64,000 nucleotides of DNA from Prorocentrum cordatum (GCA_963575745.1 CAUYUJ010014615.1:1280970-1344969), one strand, 5' to 3'; shown: positions 1 to 11,460, counted from the first letter of the stretch. The notes: generated from the sequence alone by a model not told the origin. A program made the numbers and translations.

Positions 1-460
1 GTGCTTCCGCATATGGGAGCGGGGGGCTGTTCAGAGGGAAGGGGATCCTCCCGGGGACGGCGGTTCGAGGTCGGGACTGTTTGGGGCCGTGGGGGCCGAG
101 GATGCGGTATGAGGAAGACCAGGCGGAGGAGGACGAGGAATGTGAGGAGGAGGCGGAAGAGGAGGACCAGGGTGCGGGAGGAGGAGGAGGATGACCAGGA
201 GTGGGATGAGGAGGAGGAGGATGGTGAGGAGTAGGAGGAGGAGGAGGACGAAAAGGAGAAGGGGGAGGATGCGGTAGGACGATGATGATGAGGAGGAGGA
301 GGAGGAGGACGAGGAGGAGGACGAGGAGGAGGAGGAGATTTCTCGGGGCGCGCGATTTTCGCTGACTTCTCGCCGCTGGGTCGCCCCCTCGCGAGCCTCG
401 CCCAGAAGCGCGCGCCTTGTCTTCTCTCGGTCGTTTCCCTCTCGCCCAGAAGCGCGCGCC
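1..460. repeat. Purine-rich GAG/GGA tract followed by a 20-bp direct repeat
   Basis: Positions 1-335 are a drifting (GAG)n/(GGA)n tract. Beyond it, a 20-bp segment beginning CTCGCCCAGAAGCG occurs at 397-416 and again at 441-460, just before the TA run. Frames through this stretch on either strand are low-complexity and are not called as genes. Confidence 0.7.
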
Positions 461-465
461 CCTTC

Positions 466-468
<3 letters not shown>

Positions 469-499
<31 letters not shown>
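469..499. repeat. (TA)n microsatellite
   Basis: About fifteen uninterrupted TA dinucleotides. Confidence 0.95.
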
Positions 500-503
<4 letters not shown>

Positions 504-525
504 ACTCCCGATCAACCGCAGAGCG

Positions 526-786
526 GCGGATGTTAGTAATAGTACTGGGAAAAGTAGCAGGAATAATGCTAGTAGTAGGCATAGCAGTAGTAGTAGTAGC
601 AGTAGTAGCAGCAGTAGTAGTTGTAGTAGCAGTGGTAGTAAAAATAGTAGTAGTAGTAGCCGTAGCAGTAGTAGTCGGATTATTGGTAAGAGTAGTCGTA
701 GTAGTAGTAGTAGTGGTAGTTGTTGTTGTTGTAGTAGAAGTAGTAGTAGTAGTAGTAGTAAAAATAGTAGTAGTAGTAGCAGCAGC

Positions 787-832
<46 letters not shown>

Positions 833-1018
833 CTTCTGGAGGGTGTAGTAGTATTAGCAGTGGTAGTAGCAGTGAAATTCGTAATATTAGTAGTAGTACT
901 TGTGGAGGGCATAGTAGTACAAGTAGTAGTGGCTGTAATCGTGGTAGTAAAAGTGATACTAGGAATAGTAGATGTAGTACGACTGGAAGTCTGAGAATTC
1001 GTAGTCGTAGTAGCATTG

Positions 1019-1069
<51 letters not shown>

Positions 1070-1088
1070 CTAGTCGTAGTAGTAGTAC

Positions 1089-1131
<43 letters not shown>

Positions 1132-1149
1132 CGTAACAGTAGCAGTAGC

Positions 1150-1190
<41 letters not shown>

Positions 1191-1308
1191 TAGTGTAGTA
1201 GTAGTAGTAGTGGTAGTGGTAGTAGTAGTAGTAGTAGTAGTAGTACAAGTAGTAGTAGTAGTAGTAGTAGAAGTAGCAGTAGCAGTAGTAGTAGTAGTAG
1301 TAGTAGTG

Positions 1309-1339
<31 letters not shown>

Positions 1340-1452
1340 TAGCAGTCGTAGTCGTAGTTGGAGTAGTGGTAGTAGTAGTAGTAGTCGCAGTGACAGTCGT
1401 AGTCGTAGTAGTAGTCGTAGTACTAATAGTAGAATCGCAGTAGTAGAAGTAA

Positions 1453-1485
<33 letters not shown>

Positions 1486-1604
1486 CAGTCGTAATAGTAG
1501 TCGTAGTAGTAGTTGTAGTCGTAGCTGTAGTAGTAGTAGCAGTAGTAGTGGTAGTAGTAATAGGAGTAGGAATAGGAGTTATGGTCGTAGTGGTAGTGGT
1601 AGTG

Positions 1605-1662
<58 letters not shown>

Positions 1663-1747
1663 TAGTAGTACTAGTAGTAGTAGTACTAGTACAAATAGTA
1701 GTAGTAGTACTACTACTACTAGTGGTAGTAGTGGTAGTAGTAGTAGC

Positions 1748-1784
<37 letters not shown>

Positions 1785-1850
1785 CTGGCAATAGTCGTCG
1801 TAATCGTGGTACTCGTAGTAGTACTCGTAGTAGTACTCGTAGTAGTACTC

Positions 1851-1888
<38 letters not shown>

Positions 1889-1897
1889 CGTAGTCGT

Positions 1898-1956
<59 letters not shown>

Positions 1957-2037
1957 GAGGAGGAGGAGGAGGAGTAGTAGTAGTAGTAGTTTTTTGTTGT
2001 TGTTGTTGTTGCTGTTGCTGTTGTTGTTGTTGTTGTG
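526..2037. repeat. Long imperfect (GTA/TAG)n tract ending in (AGG)n and (TTG)n
   Basis: Roughly 1.4 kb of GTA/TAG trinucleotides with scattered substitutions (CGT, GCA, AAA). It grades into (AGG)n at about 1956-1973 and (TTG)n at about 1990-2036. Long frames on both strands translate to poly-Val, poly-Thr, poly-Leu and poly-Ser and are repeat artefacts. Confidence 0.95.
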
Positions 2038-2330
2038 AGAATGTATCAGAATCTCTGCAGGAATCTCTCAGAGGCTTGCAGGAATCTCTCAGGAATCTCT
2101 CAGAATGTCTCAGAATGTCCCAGAAGCTTTCAGAATCTCTCAGAATCTCTCAGAATTTTCCGAATCTCTCAGAATCTCTCAGAATCTATCAGAATCTCTC
2201 AGAATCTCTCAGAATCTCTCAGAATCGATCAGAACCTCTCAGAATCTCTCAGGATCTCTCAGAATCTCGCAGAATCTCTCAGAGGTTCGCAGTGGCTCTC
2301 AGAACCTTGCAGAGGTTGGAGCTTTTCAGA
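2038..2330 (+). repeat. 11-bp minisatellite (TCAGAATCTCT)n
   Basis: About 26 copies of an 11-bp unit, TCAGAATCTCT, with variants such as TCAGGATCTCT and CAGAAGCTTT. Because 11 is not divisible by 3, all three frames stay open and give the same 11-residue cycle (S-Q-N-L-S-E-S-L-R-I type) in shifted phase. This explains three overlapping open frames without invoking a gene. Confidence 0.9.
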
Positions 2331-2535
2331 GGGTCCAAAGTGGTTGGGATCTCACGCGTCCCACGTGTCCTTGACGGTTGGGATCTGAACCGTCCGGTTG
2401 AGATCTCACGCGTCCGGTTGGGATCTGAACATTTCGCGGGCGGCGGGGGGCGGAGGAGGCGGAGGAACCCGCTCCGAGGAAGGGAAACGGTTGGGGAAGA
2501 ACCAGCTCAGGGGAGGGAGCAGCGATCCGGAACCA
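2331..2535. repeat. Short degenerate repeats around GGTTGGGATCT, no gene
   Basis: Between 2340 and 2430 the phrases GGTTGGGATCTCACGCGTCC and GGTTGGGATCTGAACCGTCC alternate about four times. The remainder is GC-rich sequence in which I see no coding signal. Confidence 0.6.
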
Positions 2536-2664
2536 GCGATCTGTATCGCTGACAGATCGGTGATAAACCCCAATAGCGAAGCCGCACGCTCGTGGACGGG
2601 GTGGGCTACCGGGCGGGGCCTCTATCGGCACTGCATGGTTGGGCGATCGGCAGTCGACGCATCC
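2536..2664. mobile_element. Miniature inverted-repeat element, GATGC-ended family, copy 1 (diverged)
   Basis: Same order of motifs as at 27,190 and 27,601: a GATCGGTGA-type left end, a central block reading AATAGCGAAGCCGCACGC, a GGGGTGGGC block and a right end GTCGACGCATCC. In the best copy (27,601-27,720) the ends are imperfect inverted repeats (GATGCATCG and CGACGCATC). No coding capacity. Non-autonomous element is an inference from size and ends. Confidence 0.5.
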
Positions 2665-4504
2665 CCGCCCTGATCCCCCCTAAAGTTGCCCTTCTTCTTT
2701 CGGGACATAATTCGGCTCTCTGGTAGTCGTTCGGGACGATACGGACAACCCCGGAACGCCCTCGGCGAAGCGCAGCTACTGAAGGCACCCGAGGTCGAAA
2801 AACCGAAGAGACCCGACGAACACACCCAAAACCTGACTCCTCGTACCCGAATTGTTTCCCTCCTGAGAGGCGAGGGGGAGGAGGGGACGGGAGGCAGGGA
2901 TGGCGCTGAGGGAGAGGAGGGAGGGGCCTCGGCGACTGCATTCGAGTGTGACGTGAGGAGGAGCCCCTCCTGAAGCTCGGGCGGGGGCGCGGAAGCTCCC
3001 CAACTCTTGCTGGCTGATGCCCAGGAGGGGGGGGGGGCATCAAAGGGGATCTGGGCAACAATCGGACCTAGGCCAGAAGAACATCCCTCAAGAACATGAG
3101 ACCCTCCGCCGGCCAAAACACACAGAACGTCCAAAGGTATCCTCCCCTAGATGCACAAGAACGTCCAACAAGCACTAAGAACATTAGGGCACCCTCCCCG
3201 AACCGACCTCGATCTAATGCCTCGGTCGGACTGCAGTCCATCATCCACCGACTGGTGCTTTGCACACCGCGCAGGGGCACTCGCCACTGCTGGGCTCAGG
3301 TAGGGGGAGGGACTGCGGAGGAAGAGGAGGGAAGGAGGGGAGGGCAGGAGGGAGGACTGAAGAGTCTGAGGAGGGAGGGGGGGAGGAAAGCAGGGAGGAT
3401 GACGGAGGGGATAGGGGGGGGGCAGGAAGAGGGCAGGAGGAGGAGCTGGCCCCAATTGGAGTTCGCCCGGCCCGGCCGGCAAGACCCAAGAAGATCAGAC
3501 GAGGCCGAGAGGCCAGGCGCTGAGCGTGGCGAGGCTGGGGGCCGACTGTTGCGGCCGAGGCCGCCGCGCGCTCGGATCAGCCCCTTCGGGGATGGACAGC
3601 CCTCCCTTTAGTAAAACGCGGTTTAGTGAAGACGGCCTCGGGTCCAAACCTGGCGGGCGCAAGCCTGGAAAATAACGGCTGCGGCAGCCTCTCGAGAACC
3701 GAAAATGCACAATTCACTAATCGACGTGTCAGGGTCGGGGTTCTGTCCACCCCTGGCCACTGCGCTTGAAATCGGCTGAGGGGTCTGCTCTGGATGGGCA
3801 CCAGCAAAGGCAGTCCGGACCCCGCTCTCCGACGATCATACCATTTGCTACTCGGCGTCGGTCACCCAAGGGCACGTTATCTGGCCCTGGGGCCATCAAC
3901 GTGGATCCGGGGCCAAAAAGAACCCCAGGGAAGGGTTTCGGGAGCCCTGGGGCCGCGGAAGGGGTCGGGTCCCTGGGGCCCTGGGGGGACTGCTCTGGAT
4001 GGGTACCAGCAAAACCAGCCAGGAGAGGAAGCATAGGAAGATCAGCTACAAAATGTGTAGAACGTTATGATTTGTCGTGCGGGACCAGTGGACGGAACCC
4101 ATGTACAGTGGTGCATTCTCTTCCCCTCGGGTAGTGGCTGGAACCCGTGGTGCCCAGCCTCAACCCTCCAGCCGGGTCCAAGACTTCGCCAAGTCCCAAT
4201 TCGCCACATTCCAGCCTCATATCTCAATTCGGAGGAGCGCCCGAGAGCCATGCAATTGAGGCTGGCCCGCGGCACCCCTCAGGGGGCTGCAGGCTGCCCC
4301 GTCCGGGCAGCAGGCGCGCGTGCAGAGAGATTTGCCTTCTCTGTGCTCCAACGCTTGAGGTCGCGAGGTCGAGATGGCGGCTGACTAGCTAAAGTGACGA
4401 GGTGCGCCAAGCAGCCCCAGGTACGACCGCGGGGCCTCAAAGCGACCGCGGTGGATAGAGGCCTCCAAATGCGGTCCGAGCAAATTGCGCTGGAGGATCG
4501 CGCC
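2665..4504. other. No gene seen; dispersed-repeat fragments
   Basis: Around 2720-2800 there is a phrase GGACGATACGGACAACCCCG followed by GAACGCCCTCGGCGAAGCGC. It recurs in diverged form at about 6505-6560 and, in reverse orientation, at about 27,050-27,110, so it is a dispersed repeat. The rest is mixed GC-rich and purine-rich sequence. Open frames here lack consistent codon bias and overlap on both strands. Confidence 0.5.
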
Positions 4505-4528
4505 GCATCGCCGATGCATCGGCGATGC
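4505..4528. repeat. Perfect 24-bp palindrome
   Basis: The 12-mer GCATCGCCGATG is followed directly by its reverse complement. The sequence resembles two ends of the GATGC-ended miniature element fused head to head. Confidence 0.85.
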
Positions 4529-5177
4529 ATCTCCGAGAACGCCGACGCATGGGCGGCATCGGGCTGGAGGGAATCGGGCTCCACATCATCGACTCGCAGC
4601 GCCGATGAGGTGCGATCCTGCGACCCCATCAGCTCGGACCCTACTTGGGAAGCCTGGGGTGGAGAGCCCGCGCCCTCGCATGGCACCGCCGCAGAGCGCT
4701 TCAAGGCTCCTCAAATCAGCGAGGCGCAGGGTCCTGAAAGAGCCCGACCGGGCTGCAGAGGCTCCCCCCTGGCTTCCATAGACGAAGGAACAACAGCTCA
4801 ACAGAAATGTTCGATGGTCTGCGTAGATTTCTTGTATCGGTGCTGGACCCTTCTCTTCCCGCCAGGGGGGGGCCTGGGCGCCGATCCTAGAAGACTACGC
4901 GGAGCTTCAAAAGTGTACGTTTATGCAATTCGTCCTTCTTCGAGATGTGGCGGCAACGGCGGCAGCGGCTGCAGGAGCGGCGGCGGCGGCGGCCTCAGCA
5001 GCACGTGTCGGGAGCGCGCGCAGGGGAGCGAGAGAGCAGCAATGCGGCTATCAGTGGCATGAGGCAACAGAAACGGGCCCTGGACCCCGGGGCCTTCCCC
5101 ACAGGATACACTCTCAGGCTGTCCCGAGGGCCCGTGGAGCGGCGCTGGAAGTCTCAAAACGGCACAGAACCTCAGGC
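4529..5177. other. No gene seen
   Basis: GC-rich sequence with short GCG/GCA trinucleotide runs near 4950-5010. Overlapping frames on both strands, none with convincing codon bias or domains. Confidence 0.4.
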
Positions 5178-5410
5178 CCTCCTCCTCCTCCTCCTCCTCC
5201 TCCTCCTCAACCTCCTCCTCCTTCCCTCCTCCTCCTTCCCTCCTCCTCCTCCTCCTCCTCCTCCTCCTCCTCCTCCTCCTCCTCCTCCTTCCCTCCTCCT
5301 CCTCCTCCTCCTCCTTCCCTCCTCCTCCTCCTCCTCCTCCTCCTCTTCCTCCCCCTTTTCCCCCCCCCACCCCTCCTCATCCTCGTCCTCCTCTTCTCCT
5401 CCTCCCTCTT
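5178..5410. repeat. (CTC/TCC)n microsatellite
   Basis: Over 200 bp of CCT trinucleotides broken by TTCC. Related shorter tracts lie at about 6050-6140 (TCC), 6735-6990 (GGA/GCA), 18,045-18,080 (GAG) and 19,895-19,950 (GGA). Glu-, Pro- and Ser-rich frames across them are artefacts. Confidence 0.95.
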
Positions 5411-7343
5411 TTCCTTCGGGAGCCGTCTGCTTCATTGCGACATCAGCGGCAGTAGCGGGATCAGAAGCCAAGCCAGAAACAAGCCACAAATAAGCGAGGG
5501 CTGGGCACGCACGGATCGACAGGGCTGTCAGACCTGGCGTTGGGCGGGCAAGGTGTCACAAGGACAATGGGGCCAGAAATGGTTTTCACCGAATATTCGT
5601 GTTATTGGTACCGCATCTTGTTTGTAGATCGCTCGCTCGCATATCGCTCATTAGCGGGCTGACGAGCCTCACAGGCGAAACTAGTCTCAGCGCAGTAACG
5701 TTTGTTTGCACCTTGAGATTGCCACGTCAAAACTGCATGTGGAGCCTGCGAACATCACAATGCCAGTATGTCCACCTGGGCGGCGCATCCCGAAGGCCTG
5801 GCGTCGCCAAATGACAAGTCGGCGCGCGTCATTGCGAACATGCATGTACCTGCGCGACGGACCTCAGTCGATGAGGGGGCCTGCGGCGGGGTTGATCTCG
5901 CACGACGTATGGACCCTCCGTATCAGGTGCTGTTCTCTGTTTCGGTTTCCTTCGTCAGGTCTTCGGATCCTGTTCAACGTTGTCTCCAGCCTGTAGCTGC
6001 AACTTCAACTGCACGTCCACTAGACCCAACCACGCCCAACCCCCATCCCCTTCCTCCTGCTCCCCTCCTCCGTTCCATCCGCAGCCCCCTCCTCCGCTCC
6101 ATCCTCCTCCTCCTCCTCCTCCTCCTCCTCCTCCTCCTCTTCACTCTCCGCTTCCCCCCCCCCTCCCCCTTCCGTCTCCCCCTTCCCCATCGCTTCCTCA
6201 CCCATCCTATTGCACATCACACTCCTTGACCCCCCCTCTTCCTCCTTGCCACGAGGAACACGGGTCCTAATGGAAGCCTTGGGAACGCACTAATCCGCCC
6301 AAGCCGGCCAAGATCATTGCCGCGAACACGGGCAGGCCACGAAAAGCAACGCCCAGACCCGGGACGGCGGAGGGAAGAGACGGGGGGATCGGCTCCAATG
6401 GGCTCCCCAAAACCCGGGTCGGGGGGAATGTGAAAATCCCCGTCGGATCTGACCCCGGTACGTCCACCAATTTGGTTCTCGGGCGGTAATTCGGGCCTCA
6501 AACGGTCGCTTGGGACAATTCCGACATCCCCGGAACGCTCTCCACGAAGCGCAGCCGATGGAAACCTCTGAACAACTTTGAGGAGACTTCCGACAGCATC
6601 CTCGAGAACCTTCGCATCCTTGAGGTTAGCGCTGAACCCCTTACGTAGAGGCCATAAGACTGACCCCTACCCCCATGTGACGTCCAAACAACCCGAGGCT
6701 GAGTATCATAAGGAATACTGGTGCGATTGCAATGGCGAGAAGGAGGGAGGAGGAGGGAGGAGGAGCAGCAGCAGCAGCAGCAACAGCAGCGAAGAGGAGG
6801 GAGGAGGACAGGAGCGAGGAGGAGGCAGGGAAGGCGACGGAGGAGGGGGATGAGGAGGGATACGTGGGCGAGGGAGGAGGGCGAAGACGGAGAGGGGAGG
6901 AGGAGGGGGAGGGGGAGGAGGAGCAGCAGCAGCAGGAGGAGCGATAGCAGGAACAGGAGCAGGAGGCGGAGGAGGAGGAGTTCCCTGCTCGAGCCATGGG
7001 TTCCTAGCATCACGCCCACCCGTTCCTCCCACGCCATGGTCCCGCTGGACAACGCCATGCGCAAAAGCGACGGGGGGCTGCTGCTAGAACCTCCGCGACC
7101 CGAGCCAGGAACTCCGAAGCGCCTCATCCCAAAATGTTGCTCTTGTAAGCCCTCTCTCCATCATCAATCCTCCCGCCCCCGTCCTCCTCCTCCCGTCCCT
7201 AGCTTCCATCTCGCTCCGCCCGCGTCCTCTTCGACCTGCCGTTTAGCTCGTCAGACTCATCGTTCATCATTGACTTGCCCCCTCCTCGCTGCACTGCCCT
7301 CTCTCGGGACATCGAGAGCGCCTCAGACCCGCCTCGCGAGGGT
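5411..7343. other. No gene seen; microsatellite-rich
   Basis: Contains the TCC tract at about 6050-6140, the GGA/GCA tract at about 6735-6990 and the dispersed repeat at about 6505-6560. No reading frame with family resemblance or steady third-position bias was found. Confidence 0.5.
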
Positions 7344-7449
7344 CTCAACGGGGCCCCTGAGAGGGCGCCGAAAGTCTGACGACAGGACGGCGCTTGAGGC
7401 GCCGATCTCGTACGTCGTCTTGGCGCCCTCTCAAGGCGGCCCTGTTGAG
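7344..7449. repeat. Imperfect inverted repeat (fold-back)
   Basis: The left arm begins CTCAACGGGGCC and continues TGAGAGGGCGCC (7344 to about 7383). The right arm ends with GGCGCCCTCTCA then GGCCCTGTTGAG (about 7414-7449), its near-complete reverse complement, around a loop of about 30 bp. It would form a long hairpin in single strands; function unknown. Confidence 0.7.
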
Positions 7450-8323
7450 AGCCCCGCGGGGCCCGCTGAGGCTTTCTCAGAGAGGCAAGAGACCACGACA
7501 GCATGCGAATGACAAAGGCTAGATGTCGACGTGCGGTTTATCTCTCCTGTCTGATCCCGTTCTAGAATTCTCAACGACTAAGCTCGAGCCCTCGGAATCG
7601 ACGGGAGCGAGCTGAAAACCTACGGCTGGGGGCACTGGGGCCGCAAGTGCGTGGATCGTTCCCACGATCGAACCTGCGGCGTCTGCCTCGCTCAGCGATT
7701 GAGATAAGAAGAAAAGGAAGAACATAGGATGACTGGCGCGGGTGGTGCTCGAGGCAGGGGAGAAGAACGGTGGAAAGCAAGAGCAAGAAAGATAACGAGC
7801 AGGAGACAGGCAGATAAATATATAAAGATAAGTAGGAGTGATAGTCAGGCGAGGTAGATGGAGAGGAGGCGGGCATCTGCCACACAAGAAGAAGGGACGA
7901 GGGAGACGAACCCTGGAGAGGAGCCAAAGACGAGAGTAGAGAGGAGTTAGGGACAGAAGAAATGGAACATATGACTGGGTGGGAAATCTAAGACGCATCA
8001 AGGACATGCGGCTCCTGGAAAGAAATGCGGACGGGGGGAGGTCTGAACATAAAACGCATCATGGATTGCATCCCGAGCCCGCTCTGCATCGAAACCGACA
8101 GATCTAAGAAACTAACCTGCTGGCTCGGAGACGAACCAATTCTCCAACTGATGCTTCCCCTATGCGGTCGGGTGCCTAAGGCACGCATAGCAAGGCAAGC
8201 GCAATCATGCAAAACGGGATACAAACAACCTGCGATATTCAAAATGTGCCTCTCGTTTGCTGCGGGATGATTTTGTTGTGTATTGTTGTATTGCTGTGTT
8301 CCCTGATTCCCCCCAGCTAGCGC
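7450..8323. other. No gene seen; 3' flank of the long minus-strand gene
   Basis: Unlike most of the window this stretch has no long microsatellite. It lies downstream of the 1,030-residue minus-strand frame. No second coding signal was found. Confidence 0.4.
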
Positions 8324-11300
8324 TCAAGCGCTGCCAGCAGCAGCGCCCGACGAGGCAGCGGCGCCTGAAGCGGCGAGAAGCTCAGGCGGGCCGTCCTGAA
8401 ACAAGCCCCGAATGGGGCAAGCCGAGAGCGGCAAGTCCAAGTTGCCGAGGTGCTTCTTCCACGCGAACCTCAGCACAAAGAGCAGCGCGCCCAAGCACGA
8501 ACCCTCCTCCAGCCAGGACCTGCTCTTGCGCTCCTCGTAGCAGTGCACGTGCCAACCGCCAGAGCCCAGGTTTCCGCGCCAGATCGTGGTGAAGGGCGGG
8601 ATGTAGAGCTTGGCTTCTGGCTGCTCGATGGCGCGATCAGGTGGAATCGCTGGGCCCTTCCAATCTGATGGCTTCCACTGCGACTTGGAACCGCCGCCGC
8701 CCTTCGCAGCCTTCGTCGCCTTCATCCACTTGTTGTAGCTGGTGTAGTACAGCTTCTTCTGCGCCTTCATGGTCTCTTTGGTATCCTTCCTCTTGCTGGC
8801 GGCCTCCATCTCGTCCTTCGTGAGGCAATCCCAGGCGCCCTCCATCTTCTCGAGCGCCTCGTCCTCATGACCACTCGTGAAGCTCCGGAGCTGGAGGACC
8901 TTGATCAGGTCTTCCTCCTCGCATCCCAAGACCCTCTTACAGAGCATTTTCAGCATGCAGAACAAATCGGGTGAGCCCTCGATCTTGCCGTAGCCCTCGT
9001 ACCTCCAGATCTCCTTCAAGGCGGTGATGCCTAGGTCGAAAAAAGCCCTGGACGCGGCAACGAACAGCAAAGGCCCGACCCCGTCCTTGGAAATCGGACG
9101 AAGCTTGAGGTCTTGCTTCATGGAGTCCGCGCACCCCTCCGCGATGAAAGCACCCTCTGGCGACTCCCACTCCACGAAGGCCGCCTCCCACTCACTCGCG
9201 TCGGTCATGAACAACTGCTTGAAGTCAGTCAATGCGCCGTTCAACTCCAGCTTGAAGACGCCCCTGCCCGTGGACGGCAACTTGAGAGAGGTGACAGGCA
9301 CTCCCAAAGCGCAGATGCCGTACAAGTCGCCCATGGAGAGGTACCACTGCGGCTGTCCAATCTTCTTGACGACAACGTGCCCAGCCTTCGCCAGAGTACA
9401 ATAAATCGTCGTCTTGATGTTGTTCACCGTGGTGCCGAGCTCCCTCGCGTGTTCCAGCAAACCCATCTCAACCACAGGCCTATTCTCGGTGGTCGCGGAG
9501 AAGTGTGGCCATTCAGGATCCCTCTTCGCCCCCTTGATCTTCTTGAAGTCGCCCTCCGCGTCGAACGCCGAAGCCGATTGATGGTGCACCTCTGCTGGGA
9601 CGTGCGGGTTGCGGACGTCGCGGACCCAAGAGTAGTCTACCTCCGTGTGGTCATGAACCTCGCCCAAGATCTTCTTATCAACGAGCGTCGCGTAAGCCCT
9701 GTCGCGGCAACGATCCTGGTGCATACCTTTGTCAATGTCTTTCACCCCGCGGCAAAATCCGTCTTCCACTGCCTGGCTGAGCAACGGCCTCGTCCGATTC
9801 TTCTTGAGCCAACTCGTGTAGACGGCGTTATCAACGTCGTAGCTTGCGTCCATGAGGCACCCAATGTGCTGCCTGACTGGCACCGTGTTGAAGGGAGAAT
9901 CGTCGCGAAGAGCTGCGACCCAGGCTGGCTTCTTGAAGTGCTTCAGCGTGTTAAAGTTCTGGAAATCGGTCCTGAACATCTGGGCAGTGGCTTTGGCAAG
10001 GGCCTTGTCCTTGGACAGCATGAGGACTGTGCGCTTCGGCCACCCCCGAAGTAGACTGAGGTGCCGCTGATACCGAAGACGATTAAGAACGCAAGAGTAA
10101 ACCCCAGCAAGGTTCGCCAAGTCCCGCTGATCCCATACATCGACGGCGTTGATGTCAGTGGCAGGTCGACGAATCAACTCTGTCTCGAAGCCGAGGTCGA
10201 AAAGCACGTCCCCATCGCCATCCAGCACCTCGAAGGACTTCGCCATGACTTCGAACATGCCACCTGAGACAAAGTCAATCTCCCACTCGACCGTCTTGGA
10301 TACGCTGCGAAGGGTCCTATTCGCCTCAGAGAACCACTGTGCCCATGGACGCTGAATTTCCAATGAGATCTTCGCATGCCACTTGTAGTTGTCATTCGAG
10401 TACACCACTGCCGCCAGCTGGGGAGTCCCTGTCGTGGCCATCCTGAAACGATCGATCTCCTTAGCCGTGACCTTCATTGATTGTTTTTCTCCCGTGTCCC
10501 CGTGCTTCGGTGCCATAGTCTGAAGTTCTTTCATCCTCTTGGCGAACTGCATGCCCCTGTCCTCCGAAATAGCAATTGTATAATAAAACCACAACGTTTT
10601 GCGCACCGTCCACCACCTCTGTTCGTGGCTGGAGTGGTAATGGTCAGAAAGCCAACGTGCTGGAACGTCCTTCGATCCCGAATTTACCAAGTACCCATCC
10701 ACTGGATTGAAAACTTCATGGAATAACGTCGTCTCGATATCTGACTCAGAATACCTGCTGTGTTGGTTCAGCTCCCCCAAGATGTTCGGCACGGCATCCA
10801 GCCAGATCGGGCAAGCAAGTGGGTCGACAAACTTTTTGATTTCCTTGATTACGTCCTTGAGCTGGTGGAAGCGTCTCCGCTCGTCCCATGGCCCATGAAC
10901 AGCATTCCTGGCAATGCGAAGTAGGCGTTTCATTCCCCATTGCTTCGTCTCCTTGTCAGCGAGGTCGAAGTCATTGTCGATCGCGTGGCTGATGTCGTCG
11001 TCAGCGTCCACGTTGCACAGACCAATGGATGACCGCAAGAACTGGCGAACAACCATCATGTCAGAGCCCTGGTCGGAGCAAATGTGGTCGGACCTCCACG
11101 ACATGCAATTGTTGAGGCCCTCGTAGTTATCTCTCGAAACCATAACGTTCGTGATCCCTTTGCCCGTCATCTGCAACCTCATGTTGTTGTACGCTTTCAG
11201 AGCGAGGTACGACGACTGCCTGAACTGCTTGCGCTTCAGCTCCACAACCTCCTTCGCATCTAGGTCCTCGTTGATGTTCAGGATGGCAAGCGCTGCGCTC

Positions 11301-11416
11301 CTGTGGCGACGCATGTACGCCTCACGCTGCTCCGCTGTCGCGGTGCCTGCGATGCTCCCAGCCTCGCCGAAGTAATCCTCCATGACCTGCGATGGGCGAG
11401 GTCTGCCGAGACCCAT
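8324..11416 (-). CDS. Long unrecognised protein, fourth (3'-most) gene of the minus-strand block
   Basis: An uninterrupted frame of about 1,030 residues from the ATG at 11,416; a second ATG at 11,383 (MEDYFGEAG) is also plausible, and CGCAG just before it could be a splice acceptor. The composition is that of a real soluble protein: mixed charge, rich in Trp, Asp and Lys, no signal peptide or obvious membrane segment. Visible landmarks in order are an acidic N-terminal part, the phrases SNDNYKWHAKISLEIQRPW and SFEVLDGDGDVLFDLGFE near the middle, a Lys/Glu-rich helical stretch, a short KGGGGSK linker near residue 910, and an Ala/Ser-Gly tail. Third codon positions are strongly C/G, and the antisense frames are shadows. 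I recognise no catalytic motif: no reverse-transcriptase YxDD, no Walker A, no clear DDE constellation. It lies 280 bp downstream of another minus-strand gene. Real gene: fairly sure; function: unknown. Confidence 0.8.
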   Translation of the reverse strand: MGLGRPRPSQVMEDYFGEAGSIAGTATAEQREAYMRRHRSAALAILNINEDLDAKEVVELKRKQFRQSSYLALKAYNNMRLQMTGKGITNVMVSRDNYEGLNNCMSWRSDHICSDQGSDMMVVRQFLRSSIGLCNVDADDDISHAIDNDFDLADKETKQWGMKRLLRIARNAVHGPWDERRRFHQLKDVIKEIKKFVDPLACPIWLDAVPNILGELNQHSRYSESDIETTLFHEVFNPVDGYLVNSGSKDVPARWLSDHYHSSHEQRWWTVRKTLWFYYTIAISEDRGMQFAKRMKELQTMAPKHGDTGEKQSMKVTAKEIDRFRMATTGTPQLAAVVYSNDNYKWHAKISLEIQRPWAQWFSEANRTLRSVSKTVEWEIDFVSGGMFEVMAKSFEVLDGDGDVLFDLGFETELIRRPATDINAVDVWDQRDLANLAGVYSCVLNRLRYQRHLSLLRGWPKRTVLMLSKDKALAKATAQMFRTDFQNFNTLKHFKKPAWVAALRDDSPFNTVPVRQHIGCLMDASYDVDNAVYTSWLKKNRTRPLLSQAVEDGFCRGVKDIDKGMHQDRCRDRAYATLVDKKILGEVHDHTEVDYSWVRDVRNPHVPAEVHHQSASAFDAEGDFKKIKGAKRDPEWPHFSATTENRPVVEMGLLEHARELGTTVNNIKTTIYCTLAKAGHVVVKKIGQPQWYLSMGDLYGICALGVPVTSLKLPSTGRGVFKLELNGALTDFKQLFMTDASEWEAAFVEWESPEGAFIAEGCADSMKQDLKLRPISKDGVGPLLFVAASRAFFDLGITALKEIWRYEGYGKIEGSPDLFCMLKMLCKRVLGCEEEDLIKVLQLRSFTSGHEDEALEKMEGAWDCLTKDEMEAASKRKDTKETMKAQKKLYYTSYNKWMKATKAAKGGGGSKSQWKPSDWKGPAIPPDRAIEQPEAKLYIPPFTTIWRGNLGSGGWHVHCYEERKSRSWLEEGSCLGALLFVLRFAWKKHLGNLDLPLSACPIRGLFQDGPPELLAASGAAASSGAAAGSA

Positions 11417-11460
11417 CAAACCTCCTCCACCCCTCGACGCCCCCTCACTACCAAACCCCG

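Noticed and set aside
31-1443. Long frames giving poly-Thr, poly-Val, poly-Leu and poly-Tyr proteins
   Set aside because: They are translations of the GTA/TAG tract, open on both strands, with no unique sequence of coding character.
2035-2388. Ser/Leu/Arg/Asn-rich repeat protein
   Set aside because: The 11-bp unit keeps all three frames open with the same peptide; nothing beyond the repeat supports a gene.
9113-10054. A 313-codon plus-strand frame
   Set aside because: It lies antisense to the long minus-strand gene, which has the better codon bias and far greater length.
8324-11416. Reverse transcriptase or DDE transposase in the long minus-strand gene
   Set aside because: No YxDD, no RNase H or integrase pattern and no clearly spaced D-D-E could be seen by eye; calling it such would be a guess.
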